Shown here piece after piece: positions 1-5,216 of a stretch of 5,216 nucleotides of DNA (its first letter is position 1; each line of letters starts with the position of its first letter). Source of the stretch: Solobacterium sp. (GTDB lineage: Bacteria > Bacillota_I > Bacilli_A > Erysipelotrichales > Erysipelotrichaceae); the NCBI GenBank assembly GCA_017514645.1, contig JAFWJP010000261.1, positions 1 to 5,216 of the forward strand. The letters run 5' to 3'. The notes below the pieces were generated by a model, which saw only the letters and a list, made by a program, of their open reading frames with translations, was not told the origin of the DNA and did no database searches. The position numbers and the translations under genes are program-made.

Positions 1-995
1 AGGTCTTTGATGGAAAGAAGGAACAGATCCATGCGGTCAACGATGTCAGTCTGACGATCCCCGATGGTGAGATCTTCGGCATCATCGGCTATTCCGGTGC
101 CGGTAAAAGTACACTGGTGCGGATCATCAATCAGCTGGAGGAACAGAGTGCCGGAGATGTGATCATCGATGGCCGGAACATGCGGACCCTGAACAGAAGG
201 GAACTGAACGAACAGAGACAGAAGATCGGCATGATCTTCCAGCACTTCAACCTTCTTTGGTCAAGCACCGTTGCGGGCAATATCGAACTTCCCCTGGAAC
301 TGGCGGGAATCCCGAAGGAACAGCGGCAGGAAAAGGTAAAGCGTCTGGTGCATCTGGTCGGTCTGGACGGGAGGGAAAATGCATACCCTTCCGAGCTCTC
401 GGGCGGTCAGAAACAGCGGGTGGGCATTGCCCGGGCACTGGCCAATGACCCGAAGATCCTGCTGAGCGACGAAGCGACCAGCGCGCTGGATCCCGACACC
501 ACGGAACAGATTCTGGAACTGCTGAGGCGCATCAACAGGGAAATGGGCATCACCATCGTCATGATCACCCATCAGATGGAAGTCGTACAGAAGATCTGTA
601 CCCGCATGGCGGTGATGAGTGAGGGCCGGATCGTTGAAGAAGGCAATGTCAAGGATCTTTTTGAACATCCGGTGCATGAAGTCACCAGGCGCTTTGTCCA
701 CAACGTCAATGAAAGTGAAACGATCGAAGAACTGCGGATGGAACTGCTGAAGCAGTACCCGGGAAGCCACTTCCTGCGCTGTACGTTTACAACGAACAAT
801 GTCGATGAAGCAATCATCGCTTCAGCGATCCGTTCCGTGGACTTCCCGGTCTCCATTGTGGACTCCCGGATCATGCAGTCATCGGATCATTCCTACGGAG
901 TGACCTATCTGCATCTGTATCACGGAAACGATGAACAGTACAACCGCTTCGTGACCGTGCTGGTCGACCATGCGGTGAAAGTTGAGGTGCTCTAG
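1..995 (+). CDS. metN: Methionine ABC transporter ATP-binding protein MetN (5'-partial)
   Basis: This is the ATPase of the MetNIQ importer, which powers uptake of methionine at the inner face of the membrane. The reading frame is already open at base 3, so the true start lies before the window. Of a usual ~340 residues, 330 are visible, so only about ten are missing. A GTG at 117 cannot be the start because it lies just after the Walker A motif. Visible motifs in order are Walker A GYSGAGKST (87-113), the Q-loop Gln in IFQHFNLL (240-242), signature LSGGQ (396-410), Walker B LLSDE with Asp 468-470 and Glu 471-473, the D-loop SALD, and the switch His of MITHQ (570-572). The last ~75 residues (about 765-992) fit the NIL domain. 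In characterised MetN proteins this domain binds methionine and inhibits transport when internal methionine is high. metI follows after 2 bases and metQ is downstream, which separates MetN from other ABC ATPases. Substrate assignment is by family and context. Confidence 0.95.
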   Translation, partial: VFDGKKEQIHAVNDVSLTIPDGEIFGIIGYSGAGKSTLVRIINQLEEQSAGDVIIDGRNMRTLNRRELNEQRQKIGMIFQHFNLLWSSTVAGNIELPLELAGIPKEQRQEKVKRLVHLVGLDGRENAYPSELSGGQKQRVGIARALANDPKILLSDEATSALDPDTTEQILELLRRINREMGITIVMITHQMEVVQKICTRMAVMSEGRIVEEGNVKDLFEHPVHEVTRRFVHNVNESETIEELRMELLKQYPGSHFLRCTFTTNNVDEAIIASAIRSVDFPVSIVDSRIMQSSDHSYGVTYLHLYHGNDEQYNRFVTVLVDHAVKVEVL

Positions 996-997
996 GT

Positions 998-1657
998 ATG
1001 GCAACGAGAGATCTGAATCTGGATCAGCTGCTGACAGCAATCAAGGAAACGGTCTTCATGACGCTGGTATCGGTGTTCTTCGCCTGTATCATCGGTCTGG
1101 TGATCGGTATCCTGCTCTTCTGCACCTCAAGCAACGGGCTCTTCCGGAACCGTATCATCAACAAGATCATGGATGTTGTGGTCAATGTCCTGCGGGCGAT
1201 CCCGTTTATCATCCTGCTCATCCTGGTCATTCCTCTGACCAAGCTGCTGGTCGGCTCGAGCCTGGGTGCCAAGGCAGCCCTGCCGTCCCTGACACTCGCT
1301 GCAGCACCGTTCTACGCCCGGCTGTGCATGATCGCCTTTACGGAAGTGGACAAGGGAACGATCGAAGCCAGCAAATCCATGGGCGCAACCAACCTGCAGA
1401 TCATCACCAAGGTTCTGATACCGGAAGCACTGCCGGCCCTGATCTCCGGCATTACCGTAACAGCAGTTTCCCTGGTGTCCTATACCGCCATGGCCGGCGC
1501 CATCGGTGCAGGAGGTCTCGGCAACCTCGCCTATATGTACGGCTTCGCACGCCGCAACAATGCCGTATTGTATACATCCACCGTGATCATCGTCCTGTTC
1601 GTCTTCGCACTGCAGCGGGCCGGTGACTTCATCGTACAGAAAACAGATAAAAGATAA
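998..1657 (+). CDS. metI: Methionine ABC transporter permease MetI
   Basis: This is the membrane subunit of the importer. In the family, two copies form the channel and dock on two MetN subunits. The 219-residue length is typical. Five hydrophobic segments can be read at about residues 18-41, 58-85, 92-114, 144-171 and 188-207. Between the third and fourth lies the EAA coupling loop, starting EASKSMGAT at Glu123 and ending in IP at 141-142, which contacts the ATPase. The segment SYTAMAGAIGAGGLGNLAY (161-179) is highly characteristic of MetI permeases. The ATG at 998 is chosen because GAGGTG (984-989), inside the end of metN, gives an 8-base spacing and the N-terminus aligns with the family. 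The gene begins 2 bases after the metN stop, so the two are probably translationally coupled. An overlapping frame starting at 982 is only a shadow. Confidence 0.95.
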   Translation: MATRDLNLDQLLTAIKETVFMTLVSVFFACIIGLVIGILLFCTSSNGLFRNRIINKIMDVVVNVLRAIPFIILLILVIPLTKLLVGSSLGAKAALPSLTLAAAPFYARLCMIAFTEVDKGTIEASKSMGATNLQIITKVLIPEALPALISGITVTAVSLVSYTAMAGAIGAGGLGNLAYMYGFARRNNAVLYTSTVIIVLFVFALQRAGDFIVQKTDKR

Positions 1658-1661
1658 GGAG
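1656..1661 (+). promoter_or_regulatory. Ribosome binding site of metQ, decides its start
   Basis: AAGGAG lies 9 bases before the ATG at 1671 and overlaps the TAA stop of metI (1655-1657). It fixes the metQ start at 1671 rather than at the in-frame GTG at 1623, which lies inside metI. It also suggests that ribosomes finishing metI re-initiate on metQ. Confidence 0.85.
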
Positions 1662-1670
1662 AAAAAGAAA

Positions 1671-2519
1671 ATGAAAAAGACACTCAAAACAATCGCTGCA
1701 CTCGCTCTTGCACTGTCCGTCACTGCCTGCAGTTCCGGAGAACCGGAAACAGCGGACACCGGCGACGCACCCGAAGTACTCAAGATCGTCGCAACAGCCA
1801 ACCCGCATGCGGAAATCCTGGAATTCGCCAAGCCGATCCTCCTGGAAGAGTACAATGTAGAGCTTGATATCATCATCACGGACAACTACTATGTTCCGAA
1901 CAAGTCCGTCAATGACGGTGACGCGGATGCCAACTACTTCCAGCACATTCCGTTCTTCGATGGTGAAAAGTCGGAAAACGGCTATGCGATCGCCAATGCC
2001 GGCGGTGTGCACATTGAACCGTTCGGCATCTATTCCAAGGACTATACCGATCCGGCAGATGTGCCCGACGGAGCAGAAGTCATCATTTCCAACTCTGTAG
2101 CGGACAACGGCCGTGTACTGGCGATCCTGGCATCTGCCGGTCTGGTGAATCTTCCGGCTGATGCGGATGTCCTGTCCATTACCATTGCGGATATTGACAA
2201 TGCGGATAACAACCCGAAGGGTCTGAAGTTCACGGAAGTCAACCCTGAGCTGCTGACGACCGTATTCGAGAACGGTGAAGGTGATCTGGTTGCCATCAAC
2301 GGCAACTATGCGATCCAGGCAGGCCTGAATCCGGTCAATGATTCTCTGATCCTCGAAGTTGCGGACGAAAACAACCCTTACGTGAACATCGTTGCCTGCC
2401 GCGAAGGTGAAGAGAACGATCCGCGGATCCAGGCATTGATCGATGTTCTTCAGGGTGATGCGGTCAGAAACTTCATCCGGGAGAACTGGTCTGACGGTTC
2501 CGTCATTCCCGCAGAATAA
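1671..2519 (+). CDS. metQ: Methionine-binding lipoprotein MetQ (NlpA family)
   Basis: This is the extracellular substrate-binding lipoprotein that delivers methionine to MetI. It has 282 residues from the ATG at 1671, which follows a good AAGGAG site. The open frame extends 16 codons upstream to a GTG at 1623, but that stretch is charged and would bury the signal peptide. The N-terminus is a lipoprotein signal: Lys-rich start, hydrophobic core to residue 17, then lipobox VTAC with the lipidated Cys20, followed by a Ser/Gly/Glu-rich linker. Family signatures include ANPHAEIL (43-50), DADANYFQHIPFF (84-96), GVHIEPFGIYS (112-122), NGRVLAILASAGL (146-158), and INGNYAIQAGL with NPV (209-222). Arg148 and the Asn residues of INGNYA sit where known MetQ proteins hold the ligand carboxylate and amino groups, which is inferred by alignment from memory. 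The exact substrate (L-Met, D-Met, Met sulfoxide or Met peptides) cannot be read from the sequence. It is the last gene of the operon, with a terminator 5 bases beyond its stop. Confidence 0.95.
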   Translation: MKKTLKTIAALALALSVTACSSGEPETADTGDAPEVLKIVATANPHAEILEFAKPILLEEYNVELDIIITDNYYVPNKSVNDGDADANYFQHIPFFDGEKSENGYAIANAGGVHIEPFGIYSKDYTDPADVPDGAEVIISNSVADNGRVLAILASAGLVNLPADADVLSITIADIDNADNNPKGLKFTEVNPELLTTVFENGEGDLVAINGNYAIQAGLNPVNDSLILEVADENNPYVNIVACREGEENDPRIQALIDVLQGDAVRNFIRENWSDGSVIPAE

Positions 2520-2524
2520 ACACG

Positions 2525-2550
2525 ATCCGGTCCTGATGGACCGGATTTTT
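2525..2550 (+). terminator. Intrinsic terminator after metNIQ
   Basis: The arms ATCCGGTCC (2525-2533) and GGACCGGAT (2538-2546) form a perfect 9-bp stem with a TGAT loop. The run of T from 2546 to 2550 follows. It begins 5 bases after the metQ stop and separates the methionine operon from the DUF362 gene. Confidence 0.9.
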
Positions 2551-2552
2551 AG

Positions 2553-2558
2553 TATAAT
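2553..2558 (+). promoter_or_regulatory. Candidate -10 box for the DUF362-lipoprotein unit
   Basis: A perfect TATAAT lies 3 bases beyond the T-run of the metQ terminator and 18 bases before the ATG at 2577. No convincing -35 hexamer is present at the right distance, because those bases belong to the terminator hairpin, and there is no upstream TGn. If used, transcription would start near 2565, at the ribosome binding site itself, leaving a leader of about 12 bases. Position and the need for a promoter after a strong terminator support it. The missing -35 counts against it. Confidence 0.45.
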
Positions 2559-2564
2559 GGGCGC

Positions 2565-2572
2565 AGGAGGTG
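2565..2572 (+). promoter_or_regulatory. Strong ribosome binding site of the DUF362 gene
   Basis: AGGAGGTG is a near-complete match to the anti-Shine-Dalgarno end of 16S rRNA, and the core AGGAGG ends 6 bases before the ATG at 2577. It confirms that start. It may lie at the very 5' end of the transcript if the TATAAT at 2553 is the promoter. Confidence 0.85.
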
Positions 2573-2576
2573 TTTT

Positions 2577-3599
2577 ATGACAGAAGTAAAACCCGGAAAC
2601 ATCTACATTCCGTTTGAAGAAAGAACCGGAGAGAAGTCGGTTGTCTATTTCACCAGAGATCTCTCGGAAGCCGGTCTGGAAAAGATCTATCAGCGGGTCT
2701 GCGGCAATCTGAAGGGGAAGATCGCCGTCAAGCTTCATACCGGAGAACCCAAGGGACCGAATATTGTTCCGCCGGAATGGGTGAAGAACCTGATGGAGAA
2801 GGAACTCCCGGACGCAACGATCATCGAAACAAATACGTACTACAAAGGTGACCGCTATACAACGGAACAGCACCGGAAGACCATTGAGATCAACGGCTGG
2901 ACGTTCTGCCCGGTGGACATTACGGATGAAGAAGGTACCACGACTCTGCCGGTCAAAGGCGGAAAATGGTTCACCGAGATGTATGTAGGCAGTCACCTGC
3001 CGGCATACGACTCGATGCTGACATTGACGCATTTCAAGGGACACACCATGGGCGGTTTCGGCGGTTCCAACAAGAACATCGGCATCGGCTGTGCGGACGG
3101 ACGCATCGGCAAGAAGATGATCCATACGTATGAAGGTTCCGATAACATGTGGAGCATCGCCGAAGAGGAGCTGATGGAGCGCATTGCTGAGTCCACCAAG
3201 GCAACGATCGATCATTTCGGGAAGCAGGTTTCCTATATCAACGTCATGCGCAATATGTCGGAAGACTGTGACTGCGCGGGCGTGAACGCAGCACCGGTCG
3301 TAACGCCGGATGTCGGTATTCTGGCTTCGCTGGATATCCTGGCCGTGGATCAGGCATGTGTCGATATCATCTGGGCACTGCCGCAGAACGGCGGACATGC
3401 CCTGAAGGAACGCATCACCTCCAGGCACGGACTGCGCCAGCTGACCTATATGAAGGAACTGGGCATGGGAAACGACCGGTATACACTGATCGACATCGAT
3501 CATGATGATCAGGAGATCACGGCGGAGGATGCCGGAGAAGGCATTGCGCCCGAGTGGCGGCCGGACCGCTTCAACCGTTTCCTGAAGGACCGTGGATAG
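2577..3599 (+). CDS. DUF362 domain-containing protein, without ferredoxin insert
   Basis: This 340-residue protein has no signal peptide or membrane segment and is predicted to be cytoplasmic. It matches the DUF362 family as I know it: VKLHTGEP (51-58), IVPPEWVKNLM (63-73), ATIIETNTYYKGDRYTT (80-96), LTLTHFKGHTMGGFGGSNKNIGIGCADG (parts of 148-175) and PDVGILASLDILAVDQACVD (from 244). Many DUF362 proteins carry two ferredoxin-type CxxCxxC clusters after the GIGCA region. Here that place (about 176-218) holds a Glu-rich helical stretch with no cysteine. Cysteines remain at 42, 111, 172, 231, 233 and 261; the CDC at 231-233 in a conserved position and Cys172 could still bind a metal or cluster, which is inference. 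The biochemical role of the family is not established, so no reaction is assigned. Codon use matches its neighbours. The gene follows a terminator and candidate promoter and is directly followed by a lipoprotein gene, so the two probably share a transcript. Confidence 0.9.
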   Translation: MTEVKPGNIYIPFEERTGEKSVVYFTRDLSEAGLEKIYQRVCGNLKGKIAVKLHTGEPKGPNIVPPEWVKNLMEKELPDATIIETNTYYKGDRYTTEQHRKTIEINGWTFCPVDITDEEGTTTLPVKGGKWFTEMYVGSHLPAYDSMLTLTHFKGHTMGGFGGSNKNIGIGCADGRIGKKMIHTYEGSDNMWSIAEEELMERIAESTKATIDHFGKQVSYINVMRNMSEDCDCAGVNAAPVVTPDVGILASLDILAVDQACVDIIWALPQNGGHALKERITSRHGLRQLTYMKELGMGNDRYTLIDIDHDDQEITAEDAGEGIAPEWRPDRFNRFLKDRG

Positions 3600-3602
3600 G
3601 AT

Positions 3603-4058
3603 ATGAAGCGATATCTCGTTCCGCTGCTGGCTTTGTTTCTGGCAGGCTGCAGCGGCTCTGCAGGAACGGAAAACATCCCGGATACAGAAACGGTCTGTAC
3701 AGAACTCAGTGCACTCTATGACGGTGAAATCGTCCGCCAGGAAAAGGATGATATCTGCATCTTCCTGAATCTTGAGGAAGATATGGTCGCGGAAGCTGCC
3801 GGAGGCTGGCTGGAAGGTGCACCGGAACAGTTCTTCTACTATGTGCAGTGCACCGATGAAAAGGCAGCCATGGACGTGAAGGAAGCGATGGATCACTATC
3901 TCACGCTCATGACGGACAGTGCAGCGCTGTACTCACCGGAACAGCTGGAACTGATCTCCAACGGATATACTGCCGTGAAGGGAACCGCTGCCGTTGTCGC
4001 TGTCTGCGAGGACGCAGACAGGATCCGGCTGAAGATCACGGAACTGTTCGGAAATTAA
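3603..4058 (+). CDS. Small lipoprotein, DUF4358-like
   Basis: This is a 151-residue predicted lipoprotein of unknown function, anchored on the outer face of the membrane. The signal peptide is MKRYLVPLLALFLAGC, with lipobox LAGC and lipidated Cys16. The mature part is ~135 residues, acidic and without transmembrane segments. Its pattern resembles DUF4358: an N-terminal helix, a central YYVQCTDEKAAMDVKEAM segment (79-96), YSPEQLELISNGYTAVKG (110-127), then a hydrophobic strand VVAVCEDADRIR and a short helix. I recognise this from memory of the family layout and have not tested it by search. The start is 3 bases after the DUF362 stop and in the same frame. No well-spaced ribosome binding site is present: AAGGA at 3585-3589 is 13 bases away and AGGA at 3598-3601 is too close. 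Translation therefore probably depends on coupling to the upstream gene. The TAA stop overlaps the terminator stem. Confidence 0.82.
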   Translation: MKRYLVPLLALFLAGCSGSAGTENIPDTETVCTELSALYDGEIVRQEKDDICIFLNLEEDMVAEAAGGWLEGAPEQFFYYVQCTDEKAAMDVKEAMDHYLTLMTDSAALYSPEQLELISNGYTAVKGTAAVVAVCEDADRIRLKITELFGN

Positions 4059-4084
4059 GATGATACTTCGGTATCATCTTTTTT
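4057..4084 (+). terminator. Intrinsic terminator with UUCG tetraloop
   Basis: AAGATGATAC (4057-4066) and GTATCATCTT (4071-4080) form a perfect 10-bp stem around a TTCG loop closed by C-G, the exceptionally stable C(UUCG)G tetraloop. Six T (4079-4084) follow. The first two bases of the stem are the last two of the lipoprotein stop codon. The opposite strand lacks a good T-run, so it probably acts only on the + strand. Confidence 0.92.
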
Positions 4085-4092
4085 GTACACCG

Positions 4093-4101
4093 TGCTAACA
4101 T
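4093..4101 (+). promoter_or_regulatory. Candidate extended -10 promoter for the dipeptidase gene
   Basis: TGCTAACAT reads as an extended -10 element: TGn followed by TAACAT, which matches TATAAT at its four most conserved positions. Transcription would begin near 4108, about 20 bases before the ATG at 4129. No clear -35 exists, since the expected place is in the terminator hairpin. TAAGAT at 4102-4107 is an alternative. A promoter is expected in this 44-base gap after a strong terminator, but which bases form it is uncertain. Confidence 0.35.
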
Positions 4102-4118
4102 TAAGATAGAAAACCACT

Positions 4119-4124
4119 GGAGGA
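4119..4124 (+). promoter_or_regulatory. Ribosome binding site of the C69 dipeptidase gene
   Basis: GGAGGA ends 4 bases before the ATG at 4129 (5 from the GGAGG core). It supports that start, and therefore a ten-residue stretch ahead of the predicted nucleophile Cys11. Confidence 0.85.
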
Positions 4125-4128
4125 AACT

Positions 4129-5216
4129 ATGATCGATAAAGGATATTTCGGTGACAACTGCAGCGCCATTGTCATCGGTAAAAACGCGACCGTGACCGGC
4201 CATGTCCTTCTGGCGCACGGGGAAGATGACCCCAGATGTTTTGTGCAGTCCCATCTGGTACCGCACATGACCCACAAGGAAGGGGAAGTCATCACATTTG
4301 AAGACGGAAAGGCTGTGATTCCCCAGCTTCCGGAAACGCTTGGTTTCTACTGGAGTGAATACCGGATGCCGGGCGGCGGAGAACCGTTTGCGGATATGTT
4401 CTACAATGAATGCGGTGTTGCGGTCGTTTCCAACGCCATGGGCGGTTCAAAGATTCCGGAAGGGGCGGATCCCATGGACCTGTGCGGAATCGGCTACGGC
4501 ATGCGCAGACTGATTGCCGAACGCTCGCACAGTGCAAGGCATGCTGTACAGGTCATCGCGGAACTGATGGAGAAGTACGGATACCGCAGTTCCAGGTGCT
4601 ATACGATCGCCGACAAGGATGAAGCCTGGAGCGTTCAGCTGACCACCGGCCATCAGTTTGCCGCAAGACGGATTCAGGACGATGAAGTCTACTATACTCC
4701 GAACTGGTATACGATCCATCAGCTGGAGTTCGGCAATGACAATGTGAACATCTATTCACCGGATGTTGTGAAGTATGCCATGGACAATGGCTGGTATACG
4801 CCGGCAAAGGAAGGCGACTACAGCGACTTTGACTTTGCCAAGGTCTACGAAGGCTCCGAGTGGAACCACATCTCCAACCGTCTGAGAAGCGATCTTGCCT
4901 GGAAGAACCTCCTTGGCAGGGATCCGCTTCCGCACCAGACATTCAGTGCCAAAGCGGAGAAGAAGTATTCTCCGGAAGATCTGAAGAAGATCCTGCGGCT
5001 GCACTATGACGGCTGGGAGGAAGACCTCAAGGATGATCCGAAGATGAGCCCGCACCGTTACGGCATCTGCCGGGATACGACCGTTGAATCCGATGTCTTT
5101 GACTTCGATGATCTGCCGGAACTGACCGTCATCTACCGGGCATTCCCGCGTCCCTGCATCTCTCCGTATACCCCCTGGTTCGGCGGAATGCTGAAGGTGC
5201 CGGAAGGCTACGAATG
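4129..5216 (+). CDS. C69-family dipeptidase (3'-partial)
   Basis: This is a dipeptidase of MEROPS family C69 (PepD type), an N-terminal-nucleophile hydrolase that in characterised members cleaves a range of dipeptides into amino acids. The frame is open from the ATG at 4129 to the window end, giving 362 of a usual ~470-550 residues, so the C-terminus is missing. Family features are NCSAIVIGKNAT with the probable nucleophile Cys11 (codon 4159-4161), HVLLAHGEDD (25-34), VVSNAMGG (99-106), CGIGYGMRRLIAERSHSARHAV (parts of 119-140), the YTIADKDEAWSVQLTTGHQFAAR region (158-180), TPNWYTIHQLEF (190-201), and RPCISPYTPWF near the visible end. There is no signal peptide, so it is probably cytoplasmic, or leaves the cell by another route. 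In this family the nucleophile Cys becomes the N-terminus; residues 1-10 (MIDKGYFGDN) would then be a short propeptide removed by self-processing, which is inferred. Specificity cannot be read from the sequence. It appears to be transcribed separately from the upstream genes. Confidence 0.93.
   Translation, partial: MIDKGYFGDNCSAIVIGKNATVTGHVLLAHGEDDPRCFVQSHLVPHMTHKEGEVITFEDGKAVIPQLPETLGFYWSEYRMPGGGEPFADMFYNECGVAVVSNAMGGSKIPEGADPMDLCGIGYGMRRLIAERSHSARHAVQVIAELMEKYGYRSSRCYTIADKDEAWSVQLTTGHQFAARRIQDDEVYYTPNWYTIHQLEFGNDNVNIYSPDVVKYAMDNGWYTPAKEGDYSDFDFAKVYEGSEWNHISNRLRSDLAWKNLLGRDPLPHQTFSAKAEKKYSPEDLKKILRLHYDGWEEDLKDDPKMSPHRYGICRDTTVESDVFDFDDLPELTVIYRAFPRPCISPYTPWFGGMLKVPEGYE

Noticed and set aside
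117..119. GTG as start of metN
   Set aside because: The frame is open upstream to base 3 and encodes the expected N-terminal strand and Walker A motif; starting at 117 would remove the nucleotide-binding loop.
1623..1625. GTG as start of metQ
   Set aside because: It is inside metI and would put 16 charged residues ahead of a perfect lipoprotein signal peptide. The ATG at 1671 has its own AAGGAG.
982..1626. A 214-codon + strand open frame overlapping metI
   Set aside because: It lies in a different frame from metI, whose product is a clear permease with an EAA loop. The translation is low-quality, rich in Arg, Gly and Gln, with no ribosome binding site.
1127..1885. A 252-codon minus-strand frame over metI and the start of metQ
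   Set aside because: It is fully antisense to two well-supported genes, with no family features and compositionally biased sequence.
2520..2576. Riboswitch or T-box leader before the DUF362 gene
   Set aside because: The 57-base gap is filled by a simple terminator that belongs to metQ. There is no room for an aptamer and no competing antiterminator arm.
1629..3896. A 755-codon open frame on the minus strand, antisense to metQ, the DUF362 gene and the lipoprotein gene
   Set aside because: Its codons register exactly with the forward codons of all three genes, which happen to share one frame. Antisense stops there would need forward TTA, CTA or TCA codons, and these genes avoid them (Leu is mostly CTG, Ser mostly TCC or AGC). 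The translation has no recognisable family pattern and is rich in Arg, His, Cys and Ile. It is a codon-bias shadow.
4036..5055. Several minus-strand and alternative-frame open frames across the dipeptidase region
   Set aside because: The + strand frame from 4129 runs to the window end with clear C69 motifs, and the others are antisense or out-of-frame shadows without ribosome binding sites or recognisable domains.

Overview
The window looks like ordinary chromosomal DNA from a Gram-positive anaerobe, most likely a Bacillota (Firmicutes) gut-type bacterium. An Erysipelotrichia relative is a guess. The reasons are strong AGGAGG-type ribosome binding sites, lipoboxes on two secreted proteins, a Gram-positive-style MetNIQ importer with a lipid-anchored binding protein, and a DUF362/DUF4358/C69 gene set common in such genomes. 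Codon use favours G or C at third positions (CTG for Leu; TTA, CTA and TCA are rare), and the composition looks uniform throughout. I see no insertion sequence, phage gene, tRNA, rRNA, CRISPR array or sign of recent transfer. All genes are on the + strand and no gene-free stretch exceeds about 75 bases.

Region 1 (1-2550) is a methionine ABC importer operon in the order metN (5'-truncated by the window edge), metI, metQ. The genes are packed with gaps of 2 and 13 bases, with the ribosome binding sites of metI and metQ lying in or against the end of the gene before. A perfect 9-bp hairpin plus a T-run closes the operon. MetQ captures D/L-methionine or a related substrate outside the cell, MetI forms the homodimeric channel, and MetN hydrolyses ATP and carries the C-terminal NIL domain that in the characterised family senses methionine.

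Region 2 (2551-4084) is a second, two-gene unit. It begins with a candidate TATAAT box directly after the metQ terminator. The genes are a DUF362 protein that lacks the ferredoxin-type iron-sulfur insert found in many relatives, and, one codon after its stop and in the same frame, a small lipoprotein resembling DUF4358. A 10-bp hairpin with a C(UUCG)G loop ends the unit.

Region 3 (4085-5216) starts a C69-family dipeptidase, an N-terminal-nucleophile cysteine peptidase with its probable nucleophile at Cys11. The window edge cuts it off after 362 codons.

The two clear terminators divide the window into three transcription units. Methionine import and dipeptide hydrolysis both suit an amino-acid-scavenging lifestyle, but nothing here proves that the three units work together. 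I found no convincing undescribed system. The items most worth a second look are the DUF362-lipoprotein pair and the short propeptide of the dipeptidase.
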